NCBI GenBank assembly: GCA_964017185.1 | Contig: OZ024873.1 | Location: 45,122,760 to 45,186,759 of the forward strand | Origin: Rugalucina vietnamica | Taxonomy: Eukaryota; Mollusca; Bivalvia; Lucinida; Lucinidae | Direction: 5' to 3' | Length of the DNA: 64,000 nt | Part shown: positions 1-11,355 of the stretch, piece by piece | How the letters are laid out: every line of letters begins with the position of its first letter | How positions within the stretch are numbered: the first letter of the stretch is position 1 | Notes under the pieces: generated by a model | What the model saw: the letters and a program-made list of their open reading frames with translations, nothing else | The model's database searches: none | Told to the model about the DNA's origin: nothing | Position numbers and translations under genes: made by a program

Positions 1-22
1 TGGTTTTCTCATGCAGCGGCTC
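1..22. mobile_element. Right end of a GAGCCGC-type TIR element
   Basis: The window opens inside the terminal repeat of the family found complete at 13813-14046, 37535-37721 and 45567-45801. The visible end reads TTTTCTCATGCAGCGGCTC, followed by AAAT, the type of 4-base target duplication seen at the other copies. The rest lies to the left of the window. Confidence 0.7.
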
Positions 23-105
23 AAATATCAGTAAATCCGAGGATTTGGTGTGGGTCATTAAAACTTGTCTTCCCCTGGTTGTCTGACCCTGTGGTCATGT
101 TTTAG

Positions 106-318
106 ATTGGTTGTATAGCATGCCACTTTACTGCATTATTGGACACATGTCCCAACAACATCATTAACTTTTGATTCCAAAATGGTGGACATAATCACAG
201 CATTTTTTAAGGGAAAGTTGAAGGAAATCAAGCCTCTGTGTCTTAAGGTGTCCAAGAAAACTATAATGAGTGTAAGGTACTGATAGACAAATCTGTCAGT
301 CAGGTAACAGTTTGGCAT
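106..318 (+). repeat. Diverged dispersed repeat, copy 1
   Basis: Starts ATTGGTTGTATAG and ends near TAGACAAATCTGTC. It aligns with 519-735 in direct orientation, about 413 bp apart, sharing CAAAATGG and the TGTAAGGTA..GATAGACAAATCTGTC block. No coding potential is seen. The stretch 319-518 between the copies holds nothing recognisable. Confidence 0.55.
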
Positions 319-518
319 CACTTGGCAAGCTTTTTGATGCATAAGTAAAGTGACCCTCGGGACAGATTTTTCTCTCCATTCCTGACACTCGTGCATGGTT
401 CTAATATTCTTGCACACCAGATAGACAAACCCTACGTTTTACCCCATGTGAGAAATTCTTATCCCACCCTCGTTATCTCACCCCGGTCACACCCTGCGTT
501 CAAGTGTTCTTTTTTAAC

Positions 519-735
519 ATTGGTTGTATAGGACGTCACGTAATTCCGTCCCTAAGCGCATACGTCAATGATGTCAAAACGTTTTAATTCAAAATGGCGG
601 ACGCCGCGATTGTAGCATTTTTCTAGGTAAATAGTATAAAAATCAAGCTTTGCCGCATTAAAGCATGCAAGAAAAAGAATCCATCATTCGTGTAAGGTAT
701 GGATAGACAAATCTGTCCCTCGGGTCACAGTTCCA
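519..735 (+). repeat. Diverged dispersed repeat, copy 2
   Basis: Second copy of the repeat at 106-318, from ATTGGTTGTATAG to TAGACAAATCTGTCCC. The pair is probably a tandem duplication or two insertions of an unnamed family. Confidence 0.55.
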
Positions 736-1057
736 CAGCTCAATGTGTATACATGTATACTGTATAGTGTACATGTTTTCTTAGTTGCAGAGCTTATGTT
801 GATTGTTAAAATTTGCAGAAAATTTTAATAAAGATTATAATTACATATTTATTTTCTTATTAAAACATTATTATAGTTATGTACAGTAAAAGTAATGATC
901 ATTTACATAAAGAAAATTTGTCTCATCTCTGACATCAATTTCTCAAGGTCCCATATGTCCATGTGGCTTGGACTGTCTTAAACCCCACTTTCATATGTAA
1001 AATTGACAGAGGTTGGTATGAAAAAAGAAAAAAAAAAAGTACTGGTAACTACTCTAG
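736..1057. other. No gene seen
   Basis: AT-rich unique-looking sequence with a short A-rich run at 1020-1038. No open frame, RNA gene or terminal repeat was found. Confidence 0.5.
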
Positions 1058-1130
1058 GATACTGAGCGATAGTCTAACTGATAGCGTATTTGCTTAGCAA
1101 TCTGGAGGTAGCAGGTTCAGTACCTAGCTG
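1058..1130 (+). repeat. Degenerate tRNA-like fragment
   Basis: An A-box-like stretch (TAGTCTAACTGATAGCG) and a B-box-like stretch (CAGGTTCAGTACC) lie about 45 bases apart, the spacing of a tRNA-derived SINE head. The match is weak and no cloverleaf could be drawn. Confidence 0.3.
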
Positions 1131-1810
1131 GTACAAGCCTGTCATATTGATGACAATTGGTTATCCTGATGTAATAATGGCAAACTGTCCAGAGAGGGGT
1201 GTGATCAACAAAGCTTTGCAGTGGAAATTAGTTAACAATGTGATCTGTAAGCTGCGGGATTACCATATGAAAGTGTGGTTGAAAAAATTGGGCTTGTAAA
1301 ATGGTGTTTGTACAATATTTTTGTGAAACCAAAGTAGCACACTTCGAGTGGTAATTGTAAGCACATGTAATAAAATTTAATAAAATACAAGTAATAAAAA
1401 GTGTTATAAAAGTAACAACTTTGATGGGCAAACAGTACTGATATCACAAAATGACAATAATTTTGATTTGTAAGTTTTCTAAAAAAACCCCACATGTTTC
1501 AGTAGAATAAAGAGGCTATACTAATTGAAATTTTTATAACAATGTATACAAAGTAAGTTTTTTATCATTTAATTCCTATTTACAATATAATGCTGTATAC
1601 TGATGCACACTTCATCATAAACAAAGAACAAAAATATGGTAATTTGAATTTAGCAGGCATCTTGTTTTGATTCGAATGCATTATTAATTTACTTGAAAAA
1701 AAATGAGAACTTACATGTAATTATTCAATACATGTAACTAACAATGATACCACTACACTTCTCAAAACATCTCCTGAAAACAACTGCTTTTCAAACTGTT
1801 CTCAAAGTAT
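1131..1810. other. 3' flank of the SOD-like gene
   Basis: AT-rich sequence just downstream (minus strand) of the stop codon at 1811. It should contain the 3' untranslated region, but no clear polyadenylation signal was identified. Nothing else is recognisable. Confidence 0.4.
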
Positions 1811-2008
1811 TTAACCCATGGTGTTCACATTCAGATTTAGGTTTGGCCCCACAGGGTTGAAGGGGTCATTCCTGTTGAGGAAGGGGTTGTTCCAGTTGTG
1901 GGAGTCAGCCAGCCCGATAGAGCAGCAGGCGATTGGTCGACCAGCATTGCCAGTGAGGAGACTGACTGGACTGTTCCCACGTCCGAGGTCATCTTTACCT
2001 TCCTTCAG
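1811..2008 (-). CDS. SOD-like gene, exon 5 (C terminus)
   Basis: Acceptor CACAG precedes CTGAAGGAAGG; the frame runs 65 codons to TAA. It encodes DDLGRG, the TGNAG loop, the second disulfide Cys, and a 33-residue Asn/Pro-rich tail past the normal SOD end. Lys is the second residue, where the family has the last copper-ligand His. Confidence 0.88.
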   Translation of the reverse strand: MKEGKDDLGRGNSPVSLLTGNAGRPIACCSIGLADSHNWNNPFLNRNDPFNPVGPNLNLNVNTMG

Positions 2009-5000
2009 CTGTGAATAAACAATATAATAATATCCATGATATTACCTATGAGCCTCATCTCTTGACTGAGTCTACTTCCATTTGAAGGAAAATAAGATTT
2101 TTACTTTCGTTTTTTAGTCCTCACCACTAGCCTTGTGAACCAGAGGACCATTGGTCCTGAGAACGCTCACCTGAAGCCTGATCTTGGAGTATTAAGTCAT
2201 AATGAAATGACCTTGACCTTGAATACTCACACACCTTTATTGACTTCATAAGTTGTCTGCATCTGCAAAGTTTCAGGTCTCAGGCTGCAATAGTTTCCAA
2301 ACCCAGTGATTTCTGAGAAAACCATAATTTTAATTTTGATATTTAAATGACCTTGGGCCAAGGTCAAGACATGACCTTGGCCTTCATTAATTACTTACCT
2401 TCATTGACTCCATTAGTTGTCTGCATCTAGCAACTTTCAGGTCTCAGGCTGCAACAGTTTGTTTTCGCCTTTTCCCATGTGAAAGCCTATGTTTCCAAAA
2501 TTGACCTTGCCGTAAAATAGGTCAAGGTCATCATAGGGTCATCATTTCAACAAACTATGATGGGCTGGAGTCCCAAATGCTACATACCAAGTTTCATGAA
2601 AATTGGCCTGCCGGTTCTTGAGAAGAAGATTTTTGAAAGGTTTTTACCATATATGGGCGTGGCGGCCATCTTGGTAATGTGACCTGGATTTCGCGATCAA
2701 ACTTTTGTCTCCCCTACCCATGGATGCTCCACATAAAATTTCACTTTGATTTGCCAAGCAGTTTCAGAGAAGAAGATCTTTGAAAAGTGTGTATGGACAA
2801 CAGAATGGCCAAGGTCAAGAGATGACCTTGACCTATATTAATCACATACCTTCATCTACTCCATTAGTTGTTTGCATCTACCACTTTTCAGGCCTCAGGC
2901 TGCAATAGTTTTCAAAAAATCCATAGTTTTCACTTTTTCCTATGTAAAAGCCTATGTTTCCAAATTTGACCTTGCCGTAAAATAGGTCAAGGTCATCCAA
3001 GGGTCATCATTTTATCAAACTATGATGGGCTGAGGTCCTTGATGCTACATACCAAGTTTCGTGGAAATCGGCCAGCCGGTTCTGGAGAAGAAGATTTTTG
3101 AGTGGTTTTTACAATATATGGGCGTGGTGGCCATCTTGGTCATGTGACCTGGATTTCGCGATCAAACTTTCGTCTCTTCTACCCATGGATGCTCCACATA
3201 AAATTTCACTTTGATTGGCCAAGCAGTTTCAGAGAAGATCTTTGAAAAGTGTGTATGGACAACAGACCGGCCAAGGTGAAGAGATGACCTTGACCTATAT
3301 TAATCACATACCTTCATCTACTCCATTAGTTGTTTGCATCTACCACTTTTCAGGCCTCAGGCTGCAACAGTTTTCAAAAAATTCCATAGTTTTCACTTTT
3401 TCCTATGTAAAAGCCTATGTTTCCAAATTTGACCTTGCCGTAAAATAGGTCAAGGTCATCCAAGGGTCATCATTTTATCAAACTATGATGGGCTGAGGTC
3501 CTTGATGCTACATACCAAGTTTCGTGGAAATCGGCCCACCGGTTCTGGAAAAGAAGATTTTTGAGTGGTTTTTATCATATATGGGTGTGGCGGCCATCTT
3601 GGTCATGTGACCTGGATTTCGCGATCAAACTTTCGTCTCCCCTACCCATGGATGCTCCACATAAAATTTCACTTTGATTGGCCGCGCAGTTTCAGAGAAG
3701 AAGATCTTTGTAAAGTGTGTATGGACAACAGACTGGCCAAGGTCAAGAGATGACCTTGACCTATATTAATCATATACCTTCATCTACTCCATCAGTTGTT
3801 TGCATCTACCACTTTTCAGGCCTCAGGCTGCAATAGTTTTCAAAAAATCCATAGTTTTCACTTTTTCCCTTGTAAAAGCCTATGTTTCCAAATTTGACCT
3901 TGCCGTAAAATAGGTCATGGTCATCCAAGGGTCATCATTTTATCAAACTGTGATGGGCTGAAGTCCCCAATGCTACATACCAAGTTTCGTGGAAATCCGC
4001 CCACAGGTTCTGGAGAAGATTTTTGAAGGGTTTTTACCATATATGGGCGTGGCGGCCATCTTGGTCATGTGACCTGGATTTCGCGATCAAACTTGAAATG
4101 CCACTACCCAAGGAGGCTCCACATAAAATTTCAACTAGATCGGCCAAGCGGTTTCAGAGAAGAAGATCTTTGAAATTGTGGACGACGGACGGACGGACGC
4201 CGGATCATGGCCATCCTATAAGCTCACCTTGTGAGCCTTCGGCTCAGGTGAGCTAAAAAGGGTTATTGGGTCCTGCAATTTGATAATATCTCCAGATGTT
4301 TTTTTTTTCTCAGATGCACGGACATGAAGTGATTCAAATGAATATTTAAGTTGTAATACAATGTATAAGAATAAAAGGCACATAGATTTGTACAATTAAC
4401 TTAAAATACCAACCCAAACAATAGGCCGGAAAGCAAGACAGCACAAAATATAACAAACCTGTTACAACATGCATGAAGATGACTTCATGTAGCTGATTCC
4501 CAACAACCAGTGGCCATTCGGATAGAATCAACAAAATACATGTACATAGGTGACAACAGAGGTTAATGCAATTATTACTTAAACAGCAGTCACACATCAG
4601 CGTATAACCCAAACGCAAGCCGGGCCTATGAAAAATCTCAACACGCCAAATTTTGGACGTATAAGAATGATTTGTTCCTTTAGCGCATGACAGAAGTGTG
4701 TGCCAGACGTATAAAAATCCCAAAGCTACGCCCCAGACACCACGCCAAGCACGCGCTATAAGCGCGCAAGCGAACGTTCATCGCGCGTCTCACACACGCT
4801 TGGGGTAAGCTACTGAAGCAATATATCTCATAAAATCGGAACTTGCAATCATATAGCGTACATTGGCGTGCCTAAAACGTCCGCCAAACGCGTTCAACGC
4901 GTTTTCAACGCGCCTGTAATGTGCGTGGAACTTATTCGAAACGTATAAGGCACACGCCCAGGACACGCCGAGCTTCTAGAAATTTTTAAGCATGTTTAAA

Positions 5001-8000
5001 AAATTTTTGAGCCCAAACGCGCCTGGAGCACGCACCGAACGTACACCAAGCATACAAAACGCACATGTAACGCGTTTCTAACGTGTCTCCGACGTGCTCC
5101 TGACGTACGTACGGGTATGTTGAATTTTACACTTAAATTTGTCATAGGGCCGGCGCGCGTTTGGCTTATACGCTAATGTGTGACTGCTATTTAAGTCAAT
5201 AAATGATTAAGATGCTGTACTTACAACAAAGGAGCGTCCTAGGATACCATCAGTGCCAGCCAGGAAGAGGTTCTGTACGCTGAAGTTGGTGTCAATTACC
5301 CCGTCATTAGACACACGGAAGTTGCCGAAGTCACCGTCATGACGGGCACTACTGCAATAGAAAATGTGAGGAAATGTGAATGTTGTCACATATCTCTGAT
5401 CAACCATTTGGAATATATACTAAATATTAAAGCCTTTTACTGCCTTTTAAAACTACAGAGCCTTGTGAGACAAAGCTGACCCTATGGACAGACTCGGATA
5501 AAGCCATTAAAATACTAAGATGAGGTGCGTTGCACTTGTAATATAATACTTTAACCCCCACCCCAAAGATAAGCGTCCTCGCAATAGCTTACCTGTCCGT
5601 GGCAGTCGGTGGTCCATGGAAGCTACCGTCCCGGTCAAAGTGTGGTCCCGTGTTGTAGCAACTCCGGCTCAGGTCACCCCATTGGTGCACATGCATGGCA
5701 TTCTCCTGGTCACTCATCCAGGTCTGAGGCAGGCCGCGGATCTGCACGCGTATGTCCATTACTGCGGGAACCTGCAGTTGAATTCAGAGTCGGCCTAAGT
5801 TCGGTTGGCTCTCTGCTTTGTATGTAGACACTATAAGAGCTATTTTACAGAAGCTATTTTACAGATATACACGCACAGAGCAAACACACTAAATCTCCAA
5901 AATTATATAGAAACCATGTAACCAACATTTTTCACATATTTCTTCCGAGCGAGTACTTTTATGCTGCAAATGACGATGGTACCACAATTCTGCACACCAT
6001 CGGATAAAATGTAGTTAACCCACTTTGTGACCTAGACCCACCAAGTGTGGCTTAGACCCACCAAGTGTGACCTAGACCCACCAAGTGTAGCTTAGACCCA
6101 CCAGATTAGCTTAGACCCACCAACTGTGGCTTAGACCCAACAAGTGTGGCTTAGACCCAACAAGTGTGGCTTAGACTCACCTATTGTGGCTTAGACTCAA
6201 CAAGTGTGGCTTAGGTCCACCAAGTGTGGCTAAGGTCCACCAAGTGTGGCTTAAACCCACCAAGTGTGGCTTAGGTCCACCAAGTGTGGCTTGGCTTAGA
6301 CCCAACAAGCGTGGCTTAGGTCCGCCAAATGGCTTAGGTCCACCGTGTGGCTTAGACCCAACAGGTGTTGCTTAGACCCAACAAGTGTGGCTAAGGTCCA
6401 CCAAGTGTTGCTTAGACCCAACAAGTGTGGCTTAGGTCCACCAAGTGTGGCTTGGGTCCACCAAGTGTGGCTTGGGTCCACCAAGTGTAGCTTAGACCCA
6501 ACAAGTGTGGCTTAGACCCACCAAGTGTGGCTTGGGTCCACCAAGTGTAGCTTAGACCCAACAAGTGTGGCTTAGGCCCAGCAAGTATGGTTAAGACAAA
6601 CAAGTGTGGCTAAGACCCAACAAGTGTGGCTTAGGTCCGCCAAGTGTGGCTTAGACCCACCAAGTGAGGCTTAGACCCACCAAGTGTGGCTTAGACCCAC
6701 CAGGTGTGGCTTAGACCCAACAAGTGTGACCTAGACCCACCAAGAGTGGCTTAGACCCACCAAGTGTGGCTTAGGTCGACCAAGTGTAGCTTAGACCCAC
6801 CAAGTGTAGCTTAGGTCCACCAAGTGTGGCTTAGACCCAACAAGTGTGGCTGCTAAGTTAGACCAAACAAGTGTGGCTGCTTAGACACAACAAGTTTGGC
6901 TTAGACCTACCAAGTGTGGTTTAGACACAGAAGCAAGTGAAGCTTAGATCCACCCAGTGTGGTGTAGACCCAACAAGTGTGGTTTAGACCCACCAACGGA
7001 ACCCCCAACTTAAGCATTTAATAGTAGCATCTCCTCTTTTGTTGGATACCTCTTCATATTTGACATATTTACAGAATTCTGTTCTTTTTACATCAGGAAA
7101 ATTGGGAAGCGGTGTTACAAGAAAAGTCAATACTAACTTACAATGCTGCACACTAGTCGAACTTCGGGGTTTGAAACATGGCCATGAGGAAAACGTTATA
7201 GAAATTACACCCCGTAATCGCGGTAACCGTTGGCCCGTGGCATGGCATGACTGAAACATTGTTGGATGGGACAGTGAACAATAACGCGCACACAAAAAAG
7301 TATAATATGTGATATATTACAGTGGACTCGACTATGGCGAATCACTAACAAGTCAAAACATTTCAAACTCGGGAATGTGAAGAACACCTAAAATATCTAT
7401 ACTTACGATAGAAATATCCTGCCTCATGTCCACACGGCCCCTAATAGGGTTGTAGGTGTCATTGAAGTAGCACGTGGCGTAGATTACGTTCCCTGTCATA
7501 AAGGGGGTCACGGGACCTAACAGAAGAAATTCAATTCTACAATGCATTTTGACGTTTATAAAATTTTATGCTGACAATGTCTGTGGAAACTCTGTGTGTG
7601 TACAGAATTTCATTTAACTATTATTTCCAAAATCTCTTAATTATTTTCGCGAACGCAATCCAACTTTTCATCTTGTACACATCATAATAATCTCTCTGAG
7701 AAGAATCTCGCGTTTAAAATTTTCATCAGCTTCTTTTGTGAACAACGGTTTCAGACAGTAACGATATAGCTCGGAATCAGCTTTTGAGGAATATTGCACG
7801 TTTATATACTGTACTTAAGACCAGTCAGAAGTACAAGTTGCTCATTGGGCTTTGAACTGTCATGGCCGGCAGTGGTAGAGCTATTTCGACTTATTTGTCC
7901 GAGTCATGGTTTGATTCCTGAGATTTTCAAGTATTAAGGATTTTAATCAAGATATTCATTATTGAAAACCAGAAAAGTTTCTCGTCATCGTTACCACATC

Positions 8001-8190
8001 TTTTTATATTATGTAAGAACAATTTGGTTCAATCGCAGCTCCATAATCTCATGATTATACAGAGACAAACTGTATTACCATCGAATCCAGGTCTGCCTTG
8101 GGGTCCAAACAGCGCCACCCCGGGGGTGCCCGGGACCATCTGTGCCGAGCATATCCCCAACAGGAGTAATCCAACCGCAACGACCAGCAT
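1811..8190 (-). CDS. Secreted Cu/Zn superoxide dismutase-like protein (five exons)
   Basis: Joined exons 8190-8079, 7516-7407, 5771-5593, 5351-5225 and 2008-1811 give 241 residues; every junction has GT/AG ends and matching phase. The ATG at 8190 is used because the frame is closed upstream by TAA. Residues 1-16 form a signal peptide (hydrophobic core, then CSA before Gln17). Residues 29-38 are Gly-X-Y triplets. The rest is a Cu/Zn SOD fold: MHVHQWGD (His101, His103), GPHF (His118), FHG (His126), RHDGDFGN (His138, Asp141), GILGR, DDLGRG, TGNAG, and Cys112 with Cys204 for the family disulfide. The fourth copper ligand position (His120 of human SOD1) is Lys178, and the Arg143 position is Pro201 with Arg200 beside it, so normal dismutase activity is doubtful. 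N-glycosylation sequons lie at 56 and 156. The family includes extracellular SODs and abundant mollusc haemolymph or extrapallial SOD-like proteins; placement among the latter is inference. Introns hold repeats, including a 1-kb minisatellite. Confidence 0.9.
2114..4258. mobile_element. GACCTTGACC-type repeat with ~463-bp tandem units
   Basis: Lies in intron 4 of the SOD-like gene. The segment ATATGGGCGTGGCGGCCAT (and variants) recurs at 2651, 3116, 3579 and 4041, giving periods of 465, 463 and 462 bp. Each unit holds tgaccttgacc and aaataggtcaaggtcat modules. The right end carries GGACGGACGGACGCCGGATC and then an inverted CTCACCTTGTGAG/GCTCAGGTGAGCTAAAAA end; the left end (TTTTAGTCCTCACC) is roughly its inverse. 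Related copies lie at 15255-16636 and 35271-35415. I recognise it as a common mollusc repeat but cannot name the family. Confidence 0.7.
4583..5190. mobile_element. Non-autonomous TIR element, 608 bp
   Basis: Termini are inverted repeats of about 50 bp: ACAGCAGTCACACATCAGCG on the left and CGCTAATGTGTGACTGCTAT on the right. TTAA flanks both sides (4579-4582 and 5191-5194), so the target duplication is TTAA or a TAA/TTA within it. The interior is crowded with ACGCG, ACGT and CGTAC-type words on both strands and has no open frame. It sits in intron 4 of the SOD-like gene, about 30 bp from exon 4. Confidence 0.8.
5225..5351 (-). CDS. SOD-like gene, exon 4
   Basis: Encodes RHDGDFGN with the His and Asp zinc ligands, the NFS sequon and GILGRSFV. 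Donor GTAAGTAC at 5224. The acceptor is a tandem CAGTAG, so the exon may start at 5351 or 5348 with the frame kept (one Ser more or less). Confidence 0.88.
5593..5771 (-). CDS. SOD-like gene, exon 3 (metal site)
   Basis: Starts in phase 0 after AACTGCAG and ends with donor GTAAGC. Encodes VQIRGLPQTW, MHVHQWGD, the disulfide Cys and GPHFDRDGSFHGPP, and so holds four of the six expected remaining metal-ligand residues. Confidence 0.9.
6016..6998. repeat. 20-bp minisatellite
   Basis: About 49 tandem copies of a unit near CTTAGACCCACCAAGTGTGG, with recurrent variants ACCCAACAAG and AGGTCCACC. It fills much of intron 3 of the SOD-like gene. Open frames seen on both strands are a by-product of the repeat. 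Confidence 0.95.
7407..7516 (-). CDS. SOD-like gene, exon 2
   Basis: Acceptor TCTGTTAG before GTCCCGTG and donor GTAAGTAT after ATTTCTATC; entry phase 1, exit phase 0. Encodes the first SOD beta strands (VIYATCYFNDTYNP, GRVDMRQ) including the sequon at Asn56. Confidence 0.88.
7861..7924 (+). repeat. tRNA-like fragment in SOD-like intron 1
   Basis: GGCAGTGGTAGAGCT resembles an A box and TGGTTTGATTCC a B box, 30-35 bases apart. It reads as the head of an old tRNA-derived SINE; no complete tRNA fold is visible. Confidence 0.45.
8079..8190 (-). CDS. SOD-like gene, exon 1 (signal peptide)
   Basis: Starts ATG at 8190 (MLVVAVGLLLLGICSAQ) and ends before donor GGTAATAC in phase 1. The frame continues upstream without an ATG and hits TAA about 50 bases before the start, which settles the start. 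Confidence 0.88.
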
Positions 8191-8951
8191 CGTCACAGAA
8201 GTAACAGCACCGTAATCCAAAAACAAAGCTTATTCTATGACACAATTTACGTTGTTATTGTTGGCGGGATTTCTTGACAAACTGCGCTGAGAGTAGAGAT
8301 TGAATTTTTTCACCGTTTCCGGGTTTTGGTGTTTGAAGTGGGCGTGGCTTAGCCTACGGACCGCCTTCCAAACTTCATTGATGATATGATGGATAGCTGA
8401 AATTTTATAAAAACTGCTTCCTTATGTATATGTATATACCTGAATATTGATTGGCTATTGCTTACTGGGGTTGTTAATGAGTTGTGTCCGTACCCTCGGG
8501 ATTTTGTTGACAAAAATATACAAATGATATGTACACGCGTCTAAGTTAACGCCCGATTCAAACCTAGTCCGAATCATTCATAATTAAGATTTCATTTTAT
8601 GTATTTCTTAACTTGCTCTGATCATTTGATGCTAAACCCTTGTCAAATTGTCAAAAAGTTATGACTATATTACATGAGTTTGGGGTCATTTAAGGTCTAA
8701 CGTTTGGCTCATTTCGCTGCAAGCAAGCTAAAACGTGAACCTGGAAAGCGGTTTACTATGCTTACAATATAAAATATTTGCGTATTCCCTTCTTTTTCAA
8801 TGGGAAATTTGAAAGCTCTTAATAATAAGCCCAGAGGTATGCGTATTAGCAGCATGCATGTACCTCTGATCTCGGAGTTGATTTGAAGTTTAATGCCCCA
8901 CCAAAAGCTATTAGTGAGCATACGGAAACTACACATTTTATATACAATATA
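8191..8951. other. Upstream region of the SOD-like gene
   Basis: Should hold the promoter on the minus strand. No convincing TATA box or initiator could be placed. Open frames here are short and unrecognisable. Confidence 0.3.
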
Positions 8952-9168
8952 ATAATGTATGAATTGTAGACTAATGTATGAATTGTAGACTAATGTATGA
9001 ATTGTAGACTAATGTATGAATTGTAGACTAATGTATGAATTGTAGACTAATGTATGAATTGTAGACTAATGTATGAATTGTAGACTAATGTATGAATTGT
9101 AGACTAATGTATGAATTGTAGACTAATGTATGAATTGTAGACTAATGTATGAATTGTAGACTAATGTC
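8952..9168. repeat. 19-bp tandem repeat
   Basis: About 11 near-identical head-to-tail copies of AATGTATGAATTGTAGACT. The lack of divergence suggests recent expansion. Confidence 0.97.
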
Positions 9169-9478
9169 GGGTATGGGTGGTCGGATGGGAATATGGTCCC
9201 CACCCATTGGGGCCTAAAGCAATAGATGGGCTGCTTGTGCCTCTTTGCTACTGACTGACCATCTGACTACTGGTTAACCGCTCAGGTCTGAGCCTTCCCA
9301 GGAAAAGGGGTTCATGTCAAACTATCCATACATATAAGCCTTGTTGGTTTAGTTGGATGATTATATTCGAAGCACTTTTTGGATGTCATGACGTCCTAAT
9401 TTTGGGTAAAGGTCCCATCAAATGGAGGCAGCGTCCCGACTGAGACGTTAAGCATCAATTCAAACAAACAAACAAATA
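9169..9478 (+). mobile_element. Probable SINE body
   Basis: Ends with GTCCCGACTGAGACGTTAAGC and then a CAAA-rich tail (AAACAAACAAACAAATAA), a 3' end like that of tRNA-derived SINEs. The 5' part (ATGGGTGGTCGGATGGGAAT) lacks clear A and B boxes. The 19-bp repeat abuts it on the left. Confidence 0.45.
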
Positions 9479-9589
9479 ATGTCAGGTATGAGGTGAACAT
9501 TTACAGAACTATTGGTTCTTTGGCTTTCTTTTAAGCATGATTCCGCAAGGTCTGCAAGATGTAAATATTAAAGTCGAGAAAACAGCCTT

Positions 9590-9672
9590 GTTAGAGATCG
9601 CGATGGCCTATTGTAAAAACGCCAGGCTCCGCGGAACAAAGAGATTCTGCGTTCGAACCCCACCGGCATCTA
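9590..9672 (+). repeat. Weak tRNA-like fragment
   Basis: Contains a good B box (GCGTTCGAACCCC at about 9651) but only a poor A box upstream. Possibly a SINE head; no cloverleaf was found. Confidence 0.3.
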
Positions 9673-9812
9673 GTTGGACTGAAAATATATTGCTTACACG
9701 ATAGACCAAGATAATACGCTTATAAATAAATGTAACGTCCGTGACATGTATGAATAATCAAGGTGCCCAGTCGAGTTTTGTCCATACAATAGAAGAACCT
9801 ATTCAATTATAG

Positions 9813-10015
9813 ACGGGGAGCGCGGTGGAGTAGTGGTAGAGCATCGGACTACGGATCGAGAAGTCCTGGGCCCGATCTCTACCGGCGGCACCGTGTTGTG
9901 TCCTTGCGCAAGGCACGTTAACTCCCCAGAGTAATGGACAATACCCAGGAAGCGGTGGATCTGCTCCGATAGGACTTCAAACAATCGTTGACTGGGAAAA
10001 CCTAAAAACCAACCA
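9813..10015 (+). mobile_element. tRNA-derived SINE
   Basis: GCGCGGTGGAGTAGTGGTAGA is a tRNA-like 5' end with A box; GGGCCCGATCTCTACC stands at the B-box position. A non-tRNA body follows (TGTCCTTGCGCAAGGCACGTTAAC, a phrase I associate with SINEs), ending in an ACCAACCAACA tail. No protein is encoded. Confidence 0.7.
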
Positions 10016-10143
10016 ACACACCATGATACAGGCGGGATATTCCCGTCGGTGTTTCGTAATAGCAGTAGACTTCTCGGAAGTGGAACGAGGTACCGAAGTG
10101 GAGCCGATTGAAGGATAGCTGATCTGATTCAGTGGGAAAAAAA

Positions 10144-10268
10144 ATAAAACTGAGATCCTTTAAGAGCAGTAAACATATTAATGAGAAATGAGAAAGGGTA
10201 TGGGCCATACCGCGGTTTCGACTATTAAAGTCTCGTCGGTGACCCTTTAGATTTGGCGACATGGAGCC
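10144..10268 (+). repeat. Duplicated segment, copy 1
   Basis: AAAACTGAGATCCTTTAAGA through GGCGACATGGAGCCA, repeated at 10534-10654 about 390 bp downstream in direct orientation with small differences. Its nature is unknown; no frame spans it consistently in both copies. Confidence 0.8.
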
Positions 10269-10533
10269 AAAGAGAATTACAAAATTTTGCAACTTTCAAC
10301 AGGGTAGTCGATACAAACTTGAAGACTAGTATTAAATAGGACCAAGTATATTAAAATTGGTTAGAAAATGAATCTTGACCGATAATAATTTTCTTCCGGA
10401 TTTCTCAGAATATCCTCGCTGATCTCAAAGGACCAAAACGAAAATATAACCTGCACTATGGGTGATGTATGGGGAAGACTTTTAGGGCCGCCACACGGCA
10501 CAACACCAGCTGCAGTTATAGCAAATAAAAATT

Positions 10534-10654
10534 AAAACTGAGATTCTTTAAGAGCAGTAAACACATTAATGAGAAAGAGTATGGGCCATACCGCGGTTTC
10601 GACTATTTAAAAAAGTCTCGTCAGTGACCCTTCCGATTTGGCAACATGGAGCCA
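10534..10654 (+). repeat. Duplicated segment, copy 2
   Basis: Second copy of 10144-10268, sharing TATGGGCCATACCGCGGTTT. It contains a few bases more or fewer at two places. Confidence 0.8.
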
Positions 10655-11319
10655 TGGAAGTTTTTACTGTGCAAAAGCTAAAAGCTGATCGAACGGTGTT
10701 TGGTTGATCTACGGTCTAGTGAATATGTCGGCGACCACGGACAGCCATCTTCTACTTTTTGAACATTAGTATTTCAGTAGATTGAAAAATATGGGAAAAA
10801 ATAAATTCAAGCATCAAAGAAACAAGAAACCCCCACAAAATGAGCGAATATCGATTAATTAGACCAGGAAAAAATTCAATACTGTCGGCCATACTTGTTC
10901 CGGCAAAACCATAGAAGAAGGCTTGCGGTTGAAGGTCTGTGAACCTTAGACCCCACGTATTATAGCAAAACGGGTGGTACATGGGTACATGGGGGGTACA
11001 TGGGTAGACATGTTGTCTTCTTTTTGCTTGACACATAGGCTGTGTGTACTCTAAGAATCTCCTCTGACTTGTAACCATTATCTATATATTTTTTTTATTT
11101 TTATTTTTATTTTATTTTATTTTTTTTTGGGGGGGGGGGGTTAGGTAAATCAAATTTTCATCTAAAATAATCATTTTACAGCCTTACCTTTGCATATTTG
11201 ATTAACACGATTTTCCATTCATTAATATTCGACGCCCTCGTTTTCAACACCCCCCGAGGGACCTAGGGAATGTTAATGAATGATAAAATCATTTTTATCG
11301 CTATCATTGCATAAATTCT

Positions 11320-11355
<36 letters not shown>

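Noticed and set aside
4346..4723. 125-codon minus-strand frame
   Set aside because: It overlaps the left end of the TIR element at 4583 and shows no domain; likely chance.
6184..6603. Open frames on both strands within 6.2-6.6 kb
   Set aside because: They are readings of the 20-bp minisatellite.
6016..6998. CRISPR-like array
   Set aside because: There are no distinct spacers; repeats are contiguous and the genome is animal.
10752..11078. 108-codon minus-strand frame
   Set aside because: No recognisable domain, start context or splice partners, and composition is ordinary.
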